From Streptomyces bathyalis (GTDB lineage Bacteria; Actinomycetota; Actinomycetes; Streptomycetales; Streptomycetaceae), in assembly GCF_015910445.1 (NCBI RefSeq), contig NZ_CP048882.1:7127501-7191500 (forward strand): DNA of 64,000 bases, written 5' to 3'. The notes beneath the pieces are model-generated. The model saw only the letters and a program-made list of their open reading frames with translations, was not told the DNA's origin and ran no database searches. The translations under genes and the position numbers were made by a program. Shown here piece by piece: positions 41,259-50,550 of the stretch. Position 1 is the stretch's first letter. The number at the start of each line of letters is the position of its first letter.

Positions 41259-41846
41259 ATGGGGAAGATCTACGAACGCATCGACGAGCGGCTCCGTGCC
41301 TTCATCGAGGAGCAGCACATCTTCTTCACCGCGACCGCCCCGCTGGCGGCCGACGGGCATGTCAACGTCTCGCCGAAGGGGCTCGCCGGGTCGTTCGCCG
41401 TCCTTGACGACGTCACCGTCGGATATCTGGATCTCGGCGGCAGCGGAGCCGAGACCATCGCCCATCTGCGTGAGAACGGCCGCGTCACCCTGATGTGGTG
41501 CGCCTTCGACGGGCCGCCCCGCATCGTGCGCATCCACGGCACCGGCGTGCCCGTCTTCCGCGACGACCCGCGCTGGCAGGAACTGCTCCCGCACTTCGAC
41601 GTCAGCATGCAGAGCCGCACGGACCTGCGTGCCGTCATCACCGTGCGCGCGGAGCGCATCAGCGACACATGCGGTTTCGCGGTGCCGTTCATGGATCACA
41701 AAGGAGACCGGCAGCTGCACACGCAGCGCTTCGCGCGCGAGACCGACGAGTCCTTCTCCAGATACTGCGAGAAGAAGGAGCACGTCGGTGTCAGCCTCGA
41801 CGGTCTGCCCGCCCTGCCCCTGCCTCTTCCCAGACGCATCCGCTGA
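41259..41846 (+). CDS. Pyridoxamine 5'-phosphate oxidase-like flavin protein
   Basis: A 195-residue split-barrel protein. It has FFTATAPLAADGHVNVSPKG, YLDLGGSGAETIAHL, WCAFDGPPRIVRIHGTG and a C-terminal tail SFSRYCEKKEHVGVSLDGLP. Such proteins bind FMN or F420 and reduce small substrates or protect against oxidation; the substrate is unknown. ATG at 41259 is preceded only by weak SD sequence. Confidence 0.8.
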   Translation: MGKIYERIDERLRAFIEEQHIFFTATAPLAADGHVNVSPKGLAGSFAVLDDVTVGYLDLGGSGAETIAHLRENGRVTLMWCAFDGPPRIVRIHGTGVPVFRDDPRWQELLPHFDVSMQSRTDLRAVITVRAERISDTCGFAVPFMDHKGDRQLHTQRFARETDESFSRYCEKKEHVGVSLDGLPALPLPLPRRIR

Positions 41847-41942
41847 CATCTCCCGCCGCACGACCCGCGGAAACACCCGCACTCCGTCAACCCCGAGCCG
41901 AGCGGACCGGCCCGTCGGTCTGCTCACCCCAGGAGCATCAGC

Positions 41943-43385
41943 ATGAGCAGCAGTGCACACATCGGCGTCACCGGCCTCGCCGTCATGGGCCGCAACCTCG
42001 CCCGGAACTTCGCCCGCAACGGATACACCGTGGCCCTGCACAACAGGACCGTCTCCAGGACGCGTGACCTCGTGCGCGACTTCTCCGACGAGGGAAGCTT
42101 CATCGCCGCGGAGACCGCGGAGGAGTTCGTCGCCGCCCTGGAGCGGCCGCGGAGGCTGGTGATCATGGTGAAGGCGGGAGCCCCGACCGACGCCGTGATC
42201 GACGAGTTCGCCGCGCTGCTCGAACCCGGCGACGTCATCATCGACGGCGGCAACGCCCACTACGCCGATACGCGGCGTCGCGAGAAGGCGATGCGCGAAC
42301 GCGGACTCCACTTCGTCGGTACGGGCATCTCGGGCGGCGAGGAAGGCGCCCTGCACGGGCCGAGCATCATGCCCGGCGGCTCCGCCGAGGCCTACGACTC
42401 GCTCCGCCCGATGCTGGAGAGCATCGCCGCCAAGGCTCCCGACGGCACGCCCTGCACCACCCACGTGGGCCCGGACGGTGCGGGCCACTTCGTGAAGATG
42501 GTGCACAACGGCATCGAGTACGCCGACATGCAGCTGATCGGCGAGGCTTACCACCTGCTGCGCGACGTCGCCGGATACAGCCCCGACCGCATCGCCGAGA
42601 CCTTCCGCGAGTGGAACACCGGCCGCCTGGACTCCTACCTCATCGAGATCACCGCGGAGGTCCTCTCGCACTCCGACGGCGCCACCGGGCAGCCCTTCGT
42701 CGACGTCGTCGCCGACGAGGCCGAGCAGAAGGGGACCGGCCGCTGGACCGTGCAGACCGCGCTCGATCTGGGAGTGCCCGTCTCCGGCATCGCCGAGGCC
42801 GTCTTCGCCCGCTCCCTCTCCGGCCATGCCGACCTGCGCTCGGCCAGCTCCCATCTGGCGGGTCCCGCTGCCGCTGCGCTCTCCCCGGACGACGCCGAGC
42901 GGTTCGCGGGGCAGGTCGAACAGGCCCTGTACGCCTCGAAGATCACGTCGTACGCACAGGGCTGGAACATGATCAGCAGCGGCAGCCAGGAGTACGGCTG
43001 GGAGATCGACCCGGGTGCCGTCGCCGCCATCTGGCGTGCGGGCTGCATCATCCGTGCCGTGTTCCTGGACCGCATCCGTGCCGCGTTCGCCGGCCGGCCC
43101 GATCTGCCGACGCTGCTGGCGGACGAGCACTTCTCCAAGGAGATCGGCGATGCGCAGGGCGACTGGCGCACGGTCGTGGCCACCGCGGTGCAGCACGGCA
43201 TCCCCGTGCCCGGTTTCTCCGCCGCGCTCGCCTCGTACGACAGCCTGCGCAGTGCACGCCTGCCCGCCTCTCTCACCCAGGGGCAGCGCGACTTCTTCGG
43301 AGCGCACACCTACCGGCGCACCGACCGGGACGGGTCCTTCCACACGCTCTGGGGTGGGGACCGCAGCGAGTTGTCCGCGGACTGA
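41943..43385 (+). CDS. gndA: 6-phosphogluconate dehydrogenase, decarboxylating (NADP-dependent)
   Basis: A 480-residue enzyme of the pentose phosphate pathway producing ribulose-5-phosphate, CO2 and NADPH. It has the Rossmann motif VTGLAVMGRNLARNFARNG, IIDGGNAHYADTRRR, GTGISGGEEGALHGPSIMPG, catalytic Lys in GHFVKMVHNGIEYADMQ, and the long C-terminal helical domain of the two-domain type. The length is normal. ATG follows CCAGGAGCATCAGC. Confidence 0.95.
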   Translation: MSSSAHIGVTGLAVMGRNLARNFARNGYTVALHNRTVSRTRDLVRDFSDEGSFIAAETAEEFVAALERPRRLVIMVKAGAPTDAVIDEFAALLEPGDVIIDGGNAHYADTRRREKAMRERGLHFVGTGISGGEEGALHGPSIMPGGSAEAYDSLRPMLESIAAKAPDGTPCTTHVGPDGAGHFVKMVHNGIEYADMQLIGEAYHLLRDVAGYSPDRIAETFREWNTGRLDSYLIEITAEVLSHSDGATGQPFVDVVADEAEQKGTGRWTVQTALDLGVPVSGIAEAVFARSLSGHADLRSASSHLAGPAAAALSPDDAERFAGQVEQALYASKITSYAQGWNMISSGSQEYGWEIDPGAVAAIWRAGCIIRAVFLDRIRAAFAGRPDLPTLLADEHFSKEIGDAQGDWRTVVATAVQHGIPVPGFSAALASYDSLRSARLPASLTQGQRDFFGAHTYRRTDRDGSFHTLWGGDRSELSAD

Positions 43386-43528
43386 CCACACGTGGCACAG
43401 CCAGGTTTGCGCAGGCCGGAGACGGGTGTGCGTCCCGGTACGGACGGAGAGCGGGGAGGGGAGTGGTGGCCGCGCGAGCGGGCACCCGGTCCTTGACGGA
43501 TATGCCGCTACGTAAATCCGGAGTTGTG

Positions 43529-43765
43529 ATGCCACAGCAGTCAGGCACGAGGTTCCCGGTCTGCAGGCGGCCAGACCCGGTTCCTCCCAACCCCACTCCG
43601 CCGCCCGGGCCCGGTGGGCCGGGGCCCGGACCGGCACCGGATCCGGTGCCGGCGCCGACGCCCGCCCCTCCGCCGGGACCCGCACCGGATCCGATTCCGC
43701 CGTCTCCCACGCCGGAGCCGGTCCCGCCGGAGCCGGAACCGCAGCCTGCGCCGCCGGCGCCGTGA
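43529..43765 (+). CDS. Small proline-rich protein
   Basis: 78 residues. After a short head (MPQQSGTRFPVCRR) the sequence is about half proline, built of PxP and PxPxPxP steps with Asp, Ala, Gly and Glu between. ATG at 43529 follows CCGGAGTTGTG; an in-frame ATG lies at 43502. A strong terminator follows, which supports a transcribed gene here. With such low complexity it might be disordered; no function can be given. Confidence 0.45.
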   Translation: MPQQSGTRFPVCRRPDPVPPNPTPPPGPGGPGPGPAPDPVPAPTPAPPPGPAPDPIPPSPTPEPVPPEPEPQPAPPAP

Positions 43766-43815
43766 CGCCCACGCCGCAGGCAGAGAACGGGCCCGCGTAG
43801 GCGGGCACGGCACAA

Positions 43816-43864
43816 GGCCGTGGGCAGACAGGTGAAACCCCTTCCCACCTGCCGGCCCACGGCC
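43816..43864. terminator. Long bidirectional terminator
   Basis: An outer stem GGCCGTGGGC/GCCCACGGCC (10 bp) and inner stem CAGGTG/CACCTG enclose an 11-nt loop. It lies between the proline-rich gene and the convergent DUF6480 gene. Confidence 0.75.
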
Positions 43865-43949
43865 TCAGGTGTGCCCGGGGCGGCATGGGTCCGCAGACAC
43901 GCCGCCGCACCTGCACCGGAACCCTAGTGACAGGCGCGGCGGACTCCGC

Positions 43950-44180
43950 TCAGAGCTCGATCGCCCAGGCCAGGAAGTAGATGAAGAAGACGGCGACGAG
44001 CAGCGCCAGGATGATCACCGGCGTCTTCGCCCAGCCCTTGGCCGGGTTGTGGCGCTCGTCCGGACCTGCGCCCGCCGTGCTGTCCTCGCCGGGAGGCGTC
44101 TCCCCGGGCGGCACCTGCCCGCCCGGTTCCAGACCGGGCGTGTGGCGAGGGTCCTCGGGGTCGGGGTACTTCTCGTCCAT
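43950..44180 (-). CDS. DUF6480 family small membrane protein
   Basis: 76 residues. The N-terminal half is hydrophilic (PEDPRHTPGLEPGGQVPPGE), a pattern typical of DUF6480, and the C-terminal half is one membrane helix (TPVIILALLVAVFFIYFLAW). It should be single-pass with a cytoplasmic or external proline-rich tail. Function unknown. It lies 71 bp downstream of alkB on the same strand. Confidence 0.75.
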   Translation of the reverse strand: MDEKYPDPEDPRHTPGLEPGGQVPPGETPPGEDSTAGAGPDERHNPAKGWAKTPVIILALLVAVFFIYFLAWAIEL

Positions 44181-44251
44181 GCCGCCCGGGTGGGCAGCGA
44201 GCCGCGACCTATACCTGCCGGGCGGCGATTTTCGCCGCCACCGCCGTGGTC

Positions 44252-44911
44252 TCAGTCCGTCAGGCCTGTCACGCGTAGCGTGAGGTTGAGCCTCCCGGAC
44301 GCCATCCCCGTGGCCGGATCGCCCGTGCCGGGGAAGACCTTCGTCACGCCGTGGTACGCGAAACGGGACGGGCCCCCGAAGACGAACAGGTCGCCGGAGG
44401 AGAGATGCAGGTCCGTGTAGGGCCTGCTCCGCGATTCGGTGTTCCCGAAGCGGAAGACGCAGGTGTCGCCGATGCTCAGCGAGACGACCGGCGCCGCCGA
44501 CCTCTCGTCCTTGTCCTGGTGCATGCCCATTCGTGCGCTGCCGTCGTAGAAGTTGATCAGGGCCGTGTCGGGCTCGTACTCGCGGGCGGCCGCGTCGTCC
44601 CCGTACGCGTCGGCGAGCGCCCGCTGGCCGAGCCGGGCCAGCCACTCGGGGAATCCGGCCACGCGGAGCCCGTTCACGTCGTCGGCGGTGCGCGTGTAGC
44701 GATAGGGCTGCCAGTGCCATCCCAGGCAGACCGTCTGCACCGACATCACGCCGCCGCGCGGGAGTTTCGTGTGCCGCAGCGGCACGGGGCCGGCCGCCCA
44801 TGCCCGGCAGGCGGAGACGAGGTCGCGCTGCTCCTGGAGGCCGAGCCATCCGGGCAGGTGCACCGCCCCGGGCGCCGGGCGCGACGGGGGAGCGGGGATG
44901 AGTGCGTCCAC
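44252..44911 (-). CDS. alkB: AlkB-type alpha-ketoglutarate-dependent dioxygenase
   Basis: A 219-residue non-haem iron enzyme that oxidatively demethylates alkylated bases. Iron ligands are in MGMHQDKDE (His, Asp) and FAYHGVTKV (distal His); RLNLTLR binds alpha-ketoglutarate. The substrate-lid region has ALINFYDGSARMG and the N-terminal part has YRYTRTADDVNG. GTG at 44911 follows AGGAGGTCGCGA. Confidence 0.92.
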   Translation of the reverse strand: MDALIPAPPSRPAPGAVHLPGWLGLQEQRDLVSACRAWAAGPVPLRHTKLPRGGVMSVQTVCLGWHWQPYRYTRTADDVNGLRVAGFPEWLARLGQRALADAYGDDAAAREYEPDTALINFYDGSARMGMHQDKDERSAAPVVSLSIGDTCVFRFGNTESRSRPYTDLHLSSGDLFVFGGPSRFAYHGVTKVFPGTGDPATGMASGRLNLTLRVTGLTD

Positions 44912-45134
44912 TCGCGACCTCCTGTGACGACGGCGCCGTACGGACCTACCGCCGGCCACGCTGCCACGGGTGCGTGCCGACCGGCACCGGCAAGTGTCCC
45001 AGCCCCTGCCGACACCGCCCGGCGGCCACCGGACACGAAGCTGCGGTGCCCACGGGTGCCCACGGGGAAAGCCCTGCGTACGGGCCCGGGATGCGGGCAG
45101 AAGGAGGGGACACGACGACCGACAAGGGGAGATC

Positions 45135-45401
45135 ATGGAGATCTCAGGCATCATCAGCGCCATCGTGATCGGGACCATCATCGGTGTGCTGGGGCGGCTC
45201 ATCGTGCCCGGACGTCAGCGGGTCGGCATTTTCCTGACGATCGGGGTCGGCATCGTGGCCGCACTCATAGGCTCGGCCATCGCCACGTACTTCGGGGTGG
45301 GTGACACCAACGGAGTCGACTGGATCGAGTGGCTCATACAGCTGGTTCTGGCAGCACTCGGTGTATCGGCCCTGGACCGCTCGAAGCGCCGCCGCCGCTG
45401 A
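45135..45401 (+). CDS. GlsB/YeaQ/YmgE family stress-response membrane protein
   Basis: 88 residues with three hydrophobic helices. The family pattern is IIGTIIGVLGRLIVPGRQ, GIFLTIGVGIVAALIGSAIA and a final LIQLVLAALGVSAL. Members are small inner-membrane proteins linked to stress responses. ATG follows AAGGGGAGATC. A strong terminator follows, so it is monocistronic. Confidence 0.85.
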   Translation: MEISGIISAIVIGTIIGVLGRLIVPGRQRVGIFLTIGVGIVAALIGSAIATYFGVGDTNGVDWIEWLIQLVLAALGVSALDRSKRRRR

Positions 45402-45428
45402 GCGGCACCGTCAACTCGCCCGATCCCG

Positions 45429-45466
45429 GGGCCCCTTGCCGGGCCAGGCATCCCGGCGAGGGGCCC
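45429..45466 (+). terminator. Terminator after the GlsB-like gene
   Basis: GGGCCCCTTGCCGGG pairs with CCCGGCGAGGGGCCC (one T-G pair, 15-bp stem) with an 8-nt loop. Confidence 0.75.
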
Positions 45467-45588
45467 TCATGCTCGACGTCCTGAACTCTCCCGCTCTCCG
45501 CACTTTCGCCGCGCACCGTACCCGCGGCACGCGAATCGCTCTACGCTGATGCTCACTTGGACCCCCCACACCACCAAGGACTCAGCCC

Positions 45589-46641
45589 ATGAGCAGATCC
45601 CGCCTAGCCGTCGCCATATCGACGGCCGCTCTGGTCACCGCTGCCACGGCGCTCGCCATTCCCGTCACCGCCCAGGCGGGCCCCGAGAAGGCCGCCGCCC
45701 CCACCTACGGCGACACCACGAGCGTCGGTGTGCACAACGCCTACGAGCAGGACAAGTACGAGTACTTCGCGGACGCGCTCGACTCGGGCGCCTCCCTCCT
45801 CGAACTCGACGTGTGGACCAACGTCATCGGCAAGGGCTGGCGCGTCTCCCACAGCAACCCGACCGGCAACGACAACAACTGCGAGAACGCGGCGTCGGCG
45901 GACGAACTGCGCACCAAGGAACGCGACCAGAGCCTCGACGGCTGCCTCGCAGACATGCGCGCCTGGCACGACGCGCACCCCGGCCACCCGCCCGTCCTCA
46001 TCAAGGTCGAGATGAAGGACGGCTTCTACGACAAGGCGGACCGCGGCCCGGACGAACTCGACTCACTGCTCAGCGAGAAGCTGGGCGACGCGCTCTTTCG
46101 TCCTTCCGACGTCACCGGATCGCACGCCAACCTCGACGAGGCGGTGGGCAGCACGGGCTGGCCCGACCGGGACGCCATGGCGGGCAAGTTCCTCTTCGAA
46201 CTCATCCCGGGCACCGTCGAGGAGGACAACCCAGCCGACGACCTGTGGACGGACGAGGAGTACGCCACCCACCTCAAGGATCTCTCCGCCAAGGGCGCAC
46301 TGGGCGAGGCCGGCGCCTTCCCGGCGGTCCACGGTGCCGAGAAGGGCGATCCCCGGACCGAGCGCTACGACGAGGCCCTGCGGCCCTGGTTCGTCGTCTT
46401 CGACGGCGACGCCGCCACGTTCGCGGGGGGCGGGATCGACACCGCCTGGTATCAGAAGCACGGCTATCTCACGATCATGACCGACGCACACAAGGTCGAC
46501 CCGGAGATCGACAACACCGAGCCGAGCGAGCAGGAGGCCCGGGACCGCGTCACTCAACTCGCCGCCTCGCACGCCAGCATCACGACCTCCGACTGGTACC
46601 CGCTGCCGAAGGTCCTCTCGATGGTGGTCCCGCGCGGCTGA
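45589..46641 (+). CDS. Secreted phosphatidylinositol-specific phospholipase C-like protein
   Basis: A 350-residue exported protein with signal peptide (SRLAVAISTAALVTAATALA, cleavage at AQA-GP). The TIM-barrel PLC-like catalytic sites are visible: first His in VGVHNAYEQ, acidic pair in LLELDVWTN, second His in WRVSHSNPTGNDNN, and LIKVEMKDGF. This fits the calcium-dependent bacterial PI-PLC group; a glycerophosphodiesterase-like activity is the alternative. ATG follows AAGGACTCAGCCC. Confidence 0.82.
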   Translation: MSRSRLAVAISTAALVTAATALAIPVTAQAGPEKAAAPTYGDTTSVGVHNAYEQDKYEYFADALDSGASLLELDVWTNVIGKGWRVSHSNPTGNDNNCENAASADELRTKERDQSLDGCLADMRAWHDAHPGHPPVLIKVEMKDGFYDKADRGPDELDSLLSEKLGDALFRPSDVTGSHANLDEAVGSTGWPDRDAMAGKFLFELIPGTVEEDNPADDLWTDEEYATHLKDLSAKGALGEAGAFPAVHGAEKGDPRTERYDEALRPWFVVFDGDAATFAGGGIDTAWYQKHGYLTIMTDAHKVDPEIDNTEPSEQEARDRVTQLAASHASITTSDWYPLPKVLSMVVPRG

Positions 46642-46735
46642 ACGGCGCCTGCCGCGGCCGCTGTTCGTCGCCGCGCCCCGGTCATCCGCGCCGCCGATGC
46701 GGTGCGGATGTACCGCCGTCCTCGCGCTTCGCCCG

Positions 46736-48271
46736 CTAACGCTGGAGCGCGAGGACGTCGTCGACCGTGTCGGCCTCCGACGCCGGCTTGTCGGGCCGGT
46801 AGCGCACCACGCGGGCGAAGCGCAGCGTCACACCGGCCGGATACCGCGTGGAGCGCTGCAGCCCGTCGACGGCGATCTCCACCACCAGTTCCGGCCGCAC
46901 CGTCACGCCCCAGGAATGCTCGCGCTCCGCGATGCCGCGAAGGTGCTCGGTCTGCCAGGCCAGCAGGTCGTCCGTGAGCCCCTTGAAGGTCTTTCCGAGC
47001 ATCGCGAACGATCCGTCCGGCCATCGCGCGCCCAGATGCAGGTTCGACAGCCGTCCCGTGCGGCGCCCGTGGCCCCACTCCGCGGCAAGCACCACCAGAT
47101 CGAGGGTGAAGACGGGCTTCACCTTCAGCCACGAGGCACCCCTGCGTCCCGCGCTGTAGGCGGAATCGAGCGCTTTGACCATGACGCCCTCATGCCCCTC
47201 CTCCAGGACCCGCTGCGCGAACTCCTCGGCCGCGCGGCGCTCTTCGTCCGCCTGCGGATCCTGGACCACCATGCGCCGCACCCGCAGGGACTCCGGTACG
47301 ACCTGCGCGAGAGCGTCGTGGCGCTGTGCCGCGTCCAGGTCCACAAGGTCGCGTCCGTCGACGGAGAGCACGTCGAAGAAGCGCGGCGTGACCGGCAGCG
47401 TCACCCGCGCCGTCGGCACGTCCACGTGCGAGCCCACACGCTGGGAGACCTCCTGGAACGGACGGGGCCGGCCCTGCTCGTCCAGGGCGATCACCTCGCC
47501 GTCCAGCACCGCCTGCTGAGCGGCCAACCCGCCCACGACTTCCGAGAGTTCGGGGAGCCGGGCGGTGATGTCGTCCAGGGTGCGCGTGTAGATGCCCACG
47601 CTGGTGCCGTCCTTGTGCACCTGCACCCGGATTCCGTCGAGCTTCTCCTCCACCGCGCACGGGCCGAGCTTGTCGACGGCCTCCAGCACGTTCTTCGCGC
47701 TCTGCGCCAGCATCGGCTGCACGGGGCGTCCCGTCTCCAGACGGAACGCCTCCAGCGCCGACGGTCCTTCGGCCAGCAGAGCGCTCGCGACCGCGCCGAG
47801 CGAGCCCCCGAACATCACCGCACGTCGCACCTGACCCGCAGGGACCGAGACCGCCTCCGCGAGGCCCTCCACGGCGAAGGCGTCGAGCGCTCCCTGCCGC
47901 AACTCACCCGTGAGCAGCCGGAAGAGGAAGTGCTGCTCCTCCTCGGTCGCCGCGGACATCAGCGCCGCCAGCAGCCGCTTCCGCTCGGTCTGGGCGCCCT
48001 TGCCGCGCACACCGGCGATCTCCTCCAGCGCGGCGTCCACGTCCGCGATCGTCAAGTGCGCCTCGGACGAGGGCACATGGCGCTCGGAGAGGGTGCGGAA
48101 GCCAACACCCGTCCGGCGCTGCGGCAGGCTGCCCGCCAAGTACGTGACGACCACCGGCACTTCGTCGGGCGAGGCCGCGCGGAACAGCTCCGCCAGCAGC
48201 GCCACCTTCTCCTTGCGCGAGGAGACGGTCGTGATCTCCCTCGAGGTCCGGGCGATGTCGGCGAGCAGCAT
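46736..48271 (-). CDS. ATP-dependent DNA ligase
   Basis: A 511-residue ligase. An N-terminal helical DNA-binding domain (about 1-200) precedes the adenylation domain with motif I EEKLDGIRVQVH (adenylated Lys), LDGEVIALDEQGR (motif IIIa), EGVMVKALDS and WLKVKPVFTLDLVV (motifs IV-V), then an OB-fold. It seals nicks using ATP and probably acts in repair beside the essential NAD-dependent LigA. ATG at 48271. Confidence 0.93.
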   Translation of the reverse strand: MLLADIARTSREITTVSSRKEKVALLAELFRAASPDEVPVVVTYLAGSLPQRRTGVGFRTLSERHVPSSEAHLTIADVDAALEEIAGVRGKGAQTERKRLLAALMSAATEEEQHFLFRLLTGELRQGALDAFAVEGLAEAVSVPAGQVRRAVMFGGSLGAVASALLAEGPSALEAFRLETGRPVQPMLAQSAKNVLEAVDKLGPCAVEEKLDGIRVQVHKDGTSVGIYTRTLDDITARLPELSEVVGGLAAQQAVLDGEVIALDEQGRPRPFQEVSQRVGSHVDVPTARVTLPVTPRFFDVLSVDGRDLVDLDAAQRHDALAQVVPESLRVRRMVVQDPQADEERRAAEEFAQRVLEEGHEGVMVKALDSAYSAGRRGASWLKVKPVFTLDLVVLAAEWGHGRRTGRLSNLHLGARWPDGSFAMLGKTFKGLTDDLLAWQTEHLRGIAEREHSWGVTVRPELVVEIAVDGLQRSTRYPAGVTLRFARVVRYRPDKPASEADTVDDVLALQR

Positions 48272-48374
48272 GACTCCATCCTCGCTCCGCCGCCCCCGCC
48301 TCGCAGCACCACGGACGAGGGGGTTCCGGCTTCCGGGCCGTTCCCGGCATCCCGGGCGGGCCCGTCGACTGCCG

Positions 48375-48719
48375 TCAGCGCTGCGGGTCGTGCCCCCAGT
48401 TCATGAGGGCGAAGCGCCAGTCCGTCTCGCTGATGTCGCCCCGCGGGCGGCGCTTGAGCTGCCGGTCTATGTGGTGGATCGCCTTGCGCATGTGGACGAG
48501 GTCGTCCGCGGTGAAGTCCGCCCTGGGGGTCCGCAGAAGCTTCACGATGCGACGTCCCGCCGCGTGCCCGTGACTCTCGCGCTGCCCCTTGTGGCGGCCC
48601 ACGTTGCGCGACCGCTCCGTCTCCAGCCACCGTTCGAGCTGGCCCGCGGGCAGATTCACGGCCTTCGCGAAGTCGGCGAAGAGCGCGTCGTGTTGGTCCT
48701 GCTGCTTCATGTCGCTCAT
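48375..48719 (-). CDS. DUF3140 domain protein
   Basis: A 114-residue protein. It has FADFAKAVNLPAGQLERWLE, SHGHAAGRRIVKLLRTPR, DLVHMRKAIHHIDRQLKRRP and a final ALMNWGHDP, the usual DUF3140 pattern; the function is unknown but a nucleic-acid context is often assumed. The start is ATG 48719, which overlaps the TGA of a possible upstream small gene as ATGA; ATG at 48710 is an alternative. Confidence 0.78.
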   Translation of the reverse strand: MSDMKQQDQHDALFADFAKAVNLPAGQLERWLETERSRNVGRHKGQRESHGHAAGRRIVKLLRTPRADFTADDLVHMRKAIHHIDRQLKRRPRGDISETDWRFALMNWGHDPQR

Positions 48720-48955
48720 GAGTCGCACCCCCCACTGGCGCCGGGGCGTTCCTGTCCGCCTGTCGTCCCGGAGGAACCCGTCGGCTTTCTGCCGACCCGG
48801 TCGGCAGTGGCGGGAACGACCGCAACAGCGGCGTCCGTACGGGCCACCGTGCGCGTGCCTTCGGCGATCTTGCGACGGACCCTGCCGAGTACCGCGTTTC
48901 CCTGAGTCCTCCAGTGCGGCCGGTCGCGCCCTGGGATCGTTCTGCCCCTCGACAT
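48716..48955 (-). CDS. Possible small protein upstream of DUF3140 gene
   Basis: A 79-codon frame, basic and disordered (GRDRPHWRTQGNAVLGRVRR). Its TGA overlaps the DUF3140 ATG, which suggests coupling, but the upstream ribosome site is poor and I recognise no homology. It may be noncoding leader. Confidence 0.3.
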   Translation of the reverse strand: MSRGRTIPGRDRPHWRTQGNAVLGRVRRKIAEGTRTVARTDAAVAVVPATADRVGRKPTGSSGTTGGQERPGASGGCDS

Positions 48956-49215
48956 GGATGTACGACGCCTTTCAGATGATTCATGGCTTTCGTCCTACGA
49001 GTGCCCTCCCAGCTGCGGTGAATGCCTGTGCTTCCCGTGCCCGGCATCGGACCGCGCGGCGTTGCACACCCCGTACGGCCGTGCGGCAGGCGCACGGCGC
49101 GGAGGTGCAGCCGGGAGCCATGGCTGAAAAACTCGTCGTACATCTTCCTTCACCGTCCGTGAGCGCGAATGCTCCTGCCTGCGCTGCCGGGCCGAACTCT
49201 CGGGAAGGAGCCGCC

Positions 49216-50370
49216 ATGCAGCGCCGGCCGAGCGCCCATGTACGCGAGGGGAACCAGGACGTCCGGGACGTCCGCACGCTCGGCATCGACCCCGACCAGG
49301 ACACGGCGGCCGTCATCGAGGCGCTGCTGTCCCGGCACATCGCGGTCCGCCGCGAGGAGGCCGCCCGCAGCAGCGACCGGTTCGCCGAGGACGTCATCGA
49401 CCTGCTCGCCGACGTGGTCCTGCGCGGCGGCAGGCGCACCCGGCCCGCCTTCGTGTGGTGGGGATGGCGGGGCGCCGGGGGTGCGCCGCGCGGAGCCGGC
49501 GCCGAGGCCGTCCTCAAGGTCGCCACCGCCCTGGAGCTGATCCAGGGCTGCGCGCTCATCCACGACGACCTGATGGACGGGTCGTTGCTGCGCAGGGGCG
49601 CGCCCGCCGCGCACGTCGCCTTCGCCAACCAGCACCGGGCCGCGGGCCTGCGCGGCAACCCCGACGCGTTCGGCGTCTCCGCCGCCATCCTCGCGGGCGA
49701 CCTCGCGCTGGTGTGGGCGGACGACCTGTACGAGACCTCCGGACTCGACAGCAGGGCGAGACGGGCGGTCGGACCCGCCTGGCAGGCCATGCGAACCGAG
49801 ACGATCGCCGGACAGTACTTGGACCTGTACGGGCAGGGCACCGGCGTGGACTCGCCCGAGGAGTCACTGCGGGTGGCCTATCTCAAGAGCGGCCTCTACA
49901 CGGTCGAGCGGCCACTCCACCTGGGCGCGGCCATGGCGGGCGCCGACCCCGACCTCATCGCCGCCCTCCGCCGGGCCGGCCGCAGCGCCGGCGTGGCCTT
50001 CCAGCTCCGCGACGATCTCCTCGGCGTCTTCGGTGGGCCCGCCCGCACGGGCAAACCCGCGGGCGACGACATCAGGGACGGCGCCTCCACTTATCTGGTG
50101 GCCATCGCGCTGCAGCGGGCCCGCGCACACGGCAGGCACGACGCCGAGCAGCAGCTGCGTGCCGCGCTCGGGAACCGGGAACTGCACGCGGACGAACTCC
50201 AGCGGATCCGGGAACTGCTCACCGGCCTGGGCGCCGTCGCCGCCGTCGAGGCCCGCATCGGCCGCCTCACCGCGTCCGCGCTCACCGCCCTGGACCAGGC
50301 GAACCTCGCGCCGCCGGCGGACCAGCGGCTCAGCTCGCTCGTACGGAGCGTCTCGGCGCCGCCCGCCTGA
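49216..50370 (+). CDS. Polyprenyl (geranylgeranyl-type) diphosphate synthase
   Basis: A 384-residue chain-elongating prenyltransferase. The first Asp-rich motif is DDLMD (about 117-121), preceded by RGGRRTRPAF; the second is RDDLLGVFG, as in bacterial geranylgeranyl diphosphate synthases. YTVERPLHLGAAMAG lies between. It condenses isopentenyl diphosphate to an allylic diphosphate; product length cannot be read with certainty. ATG at 49216 follows GGGAAGGAGCCGCC. No carotenoid or terpene-cyclase genes are in the window. Confidence 0.88.
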   Translation: MQRRPSAHVREGNQDVRDVRTLGIDPDQDTAAVIEALLSRHIAVRREEAARSSDRFAEDVIDLLADVVLRGGRRTRPAFVWWGWRGAGGAPRGAGAEAVLKVATALELIQGCALIHDDLMDGSLLRRGAPAAHVAFANQHRAAGLRGNPDAFGVSAAILAGDLALVWADDLYETSGLDSRARRAVGPAWQAMRTETIAGQYLDLYGQGTGVDSPEESLRVAYLKSGLYTVERPLHLGAAMAGADPDLIAALRRAGRSAGVAFQLRDDLLGVFGGPARTGKPAGDDIRDGASTYLVAIALQRARAHGRHDAEQQLRAALGNRELHADELQRIRELLTGLGAVAAVEARIGRLTASALTALDQANLAPPADQRLSSLVRSVSAPPA

Positions 50371-50550
50371 TCGCGTCCCCCGAAGCCGCCCGCACACGCC
50401 GGCAGGTGTGGGCAGGGGCAGCGGGGAGTCACCCCTACCGAATGGAGGACTCGGCGGGCTCCCGGCGCGCGTGAGGGAGTGAGCGGTGTTGGCATGGGGA
50501 GAAGCCGCCGACCCGGGGCGGGCCGTCCATGCCGAGAGGGAGAGAGAGCC

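Noticed and set aside
48589..49215. Long N-terminal extension of the polyprenyl synthase
   Set aside because: It is antisense to the DUF3140 gene and has no homology; ATG 49216 has a strong AAGGAG.
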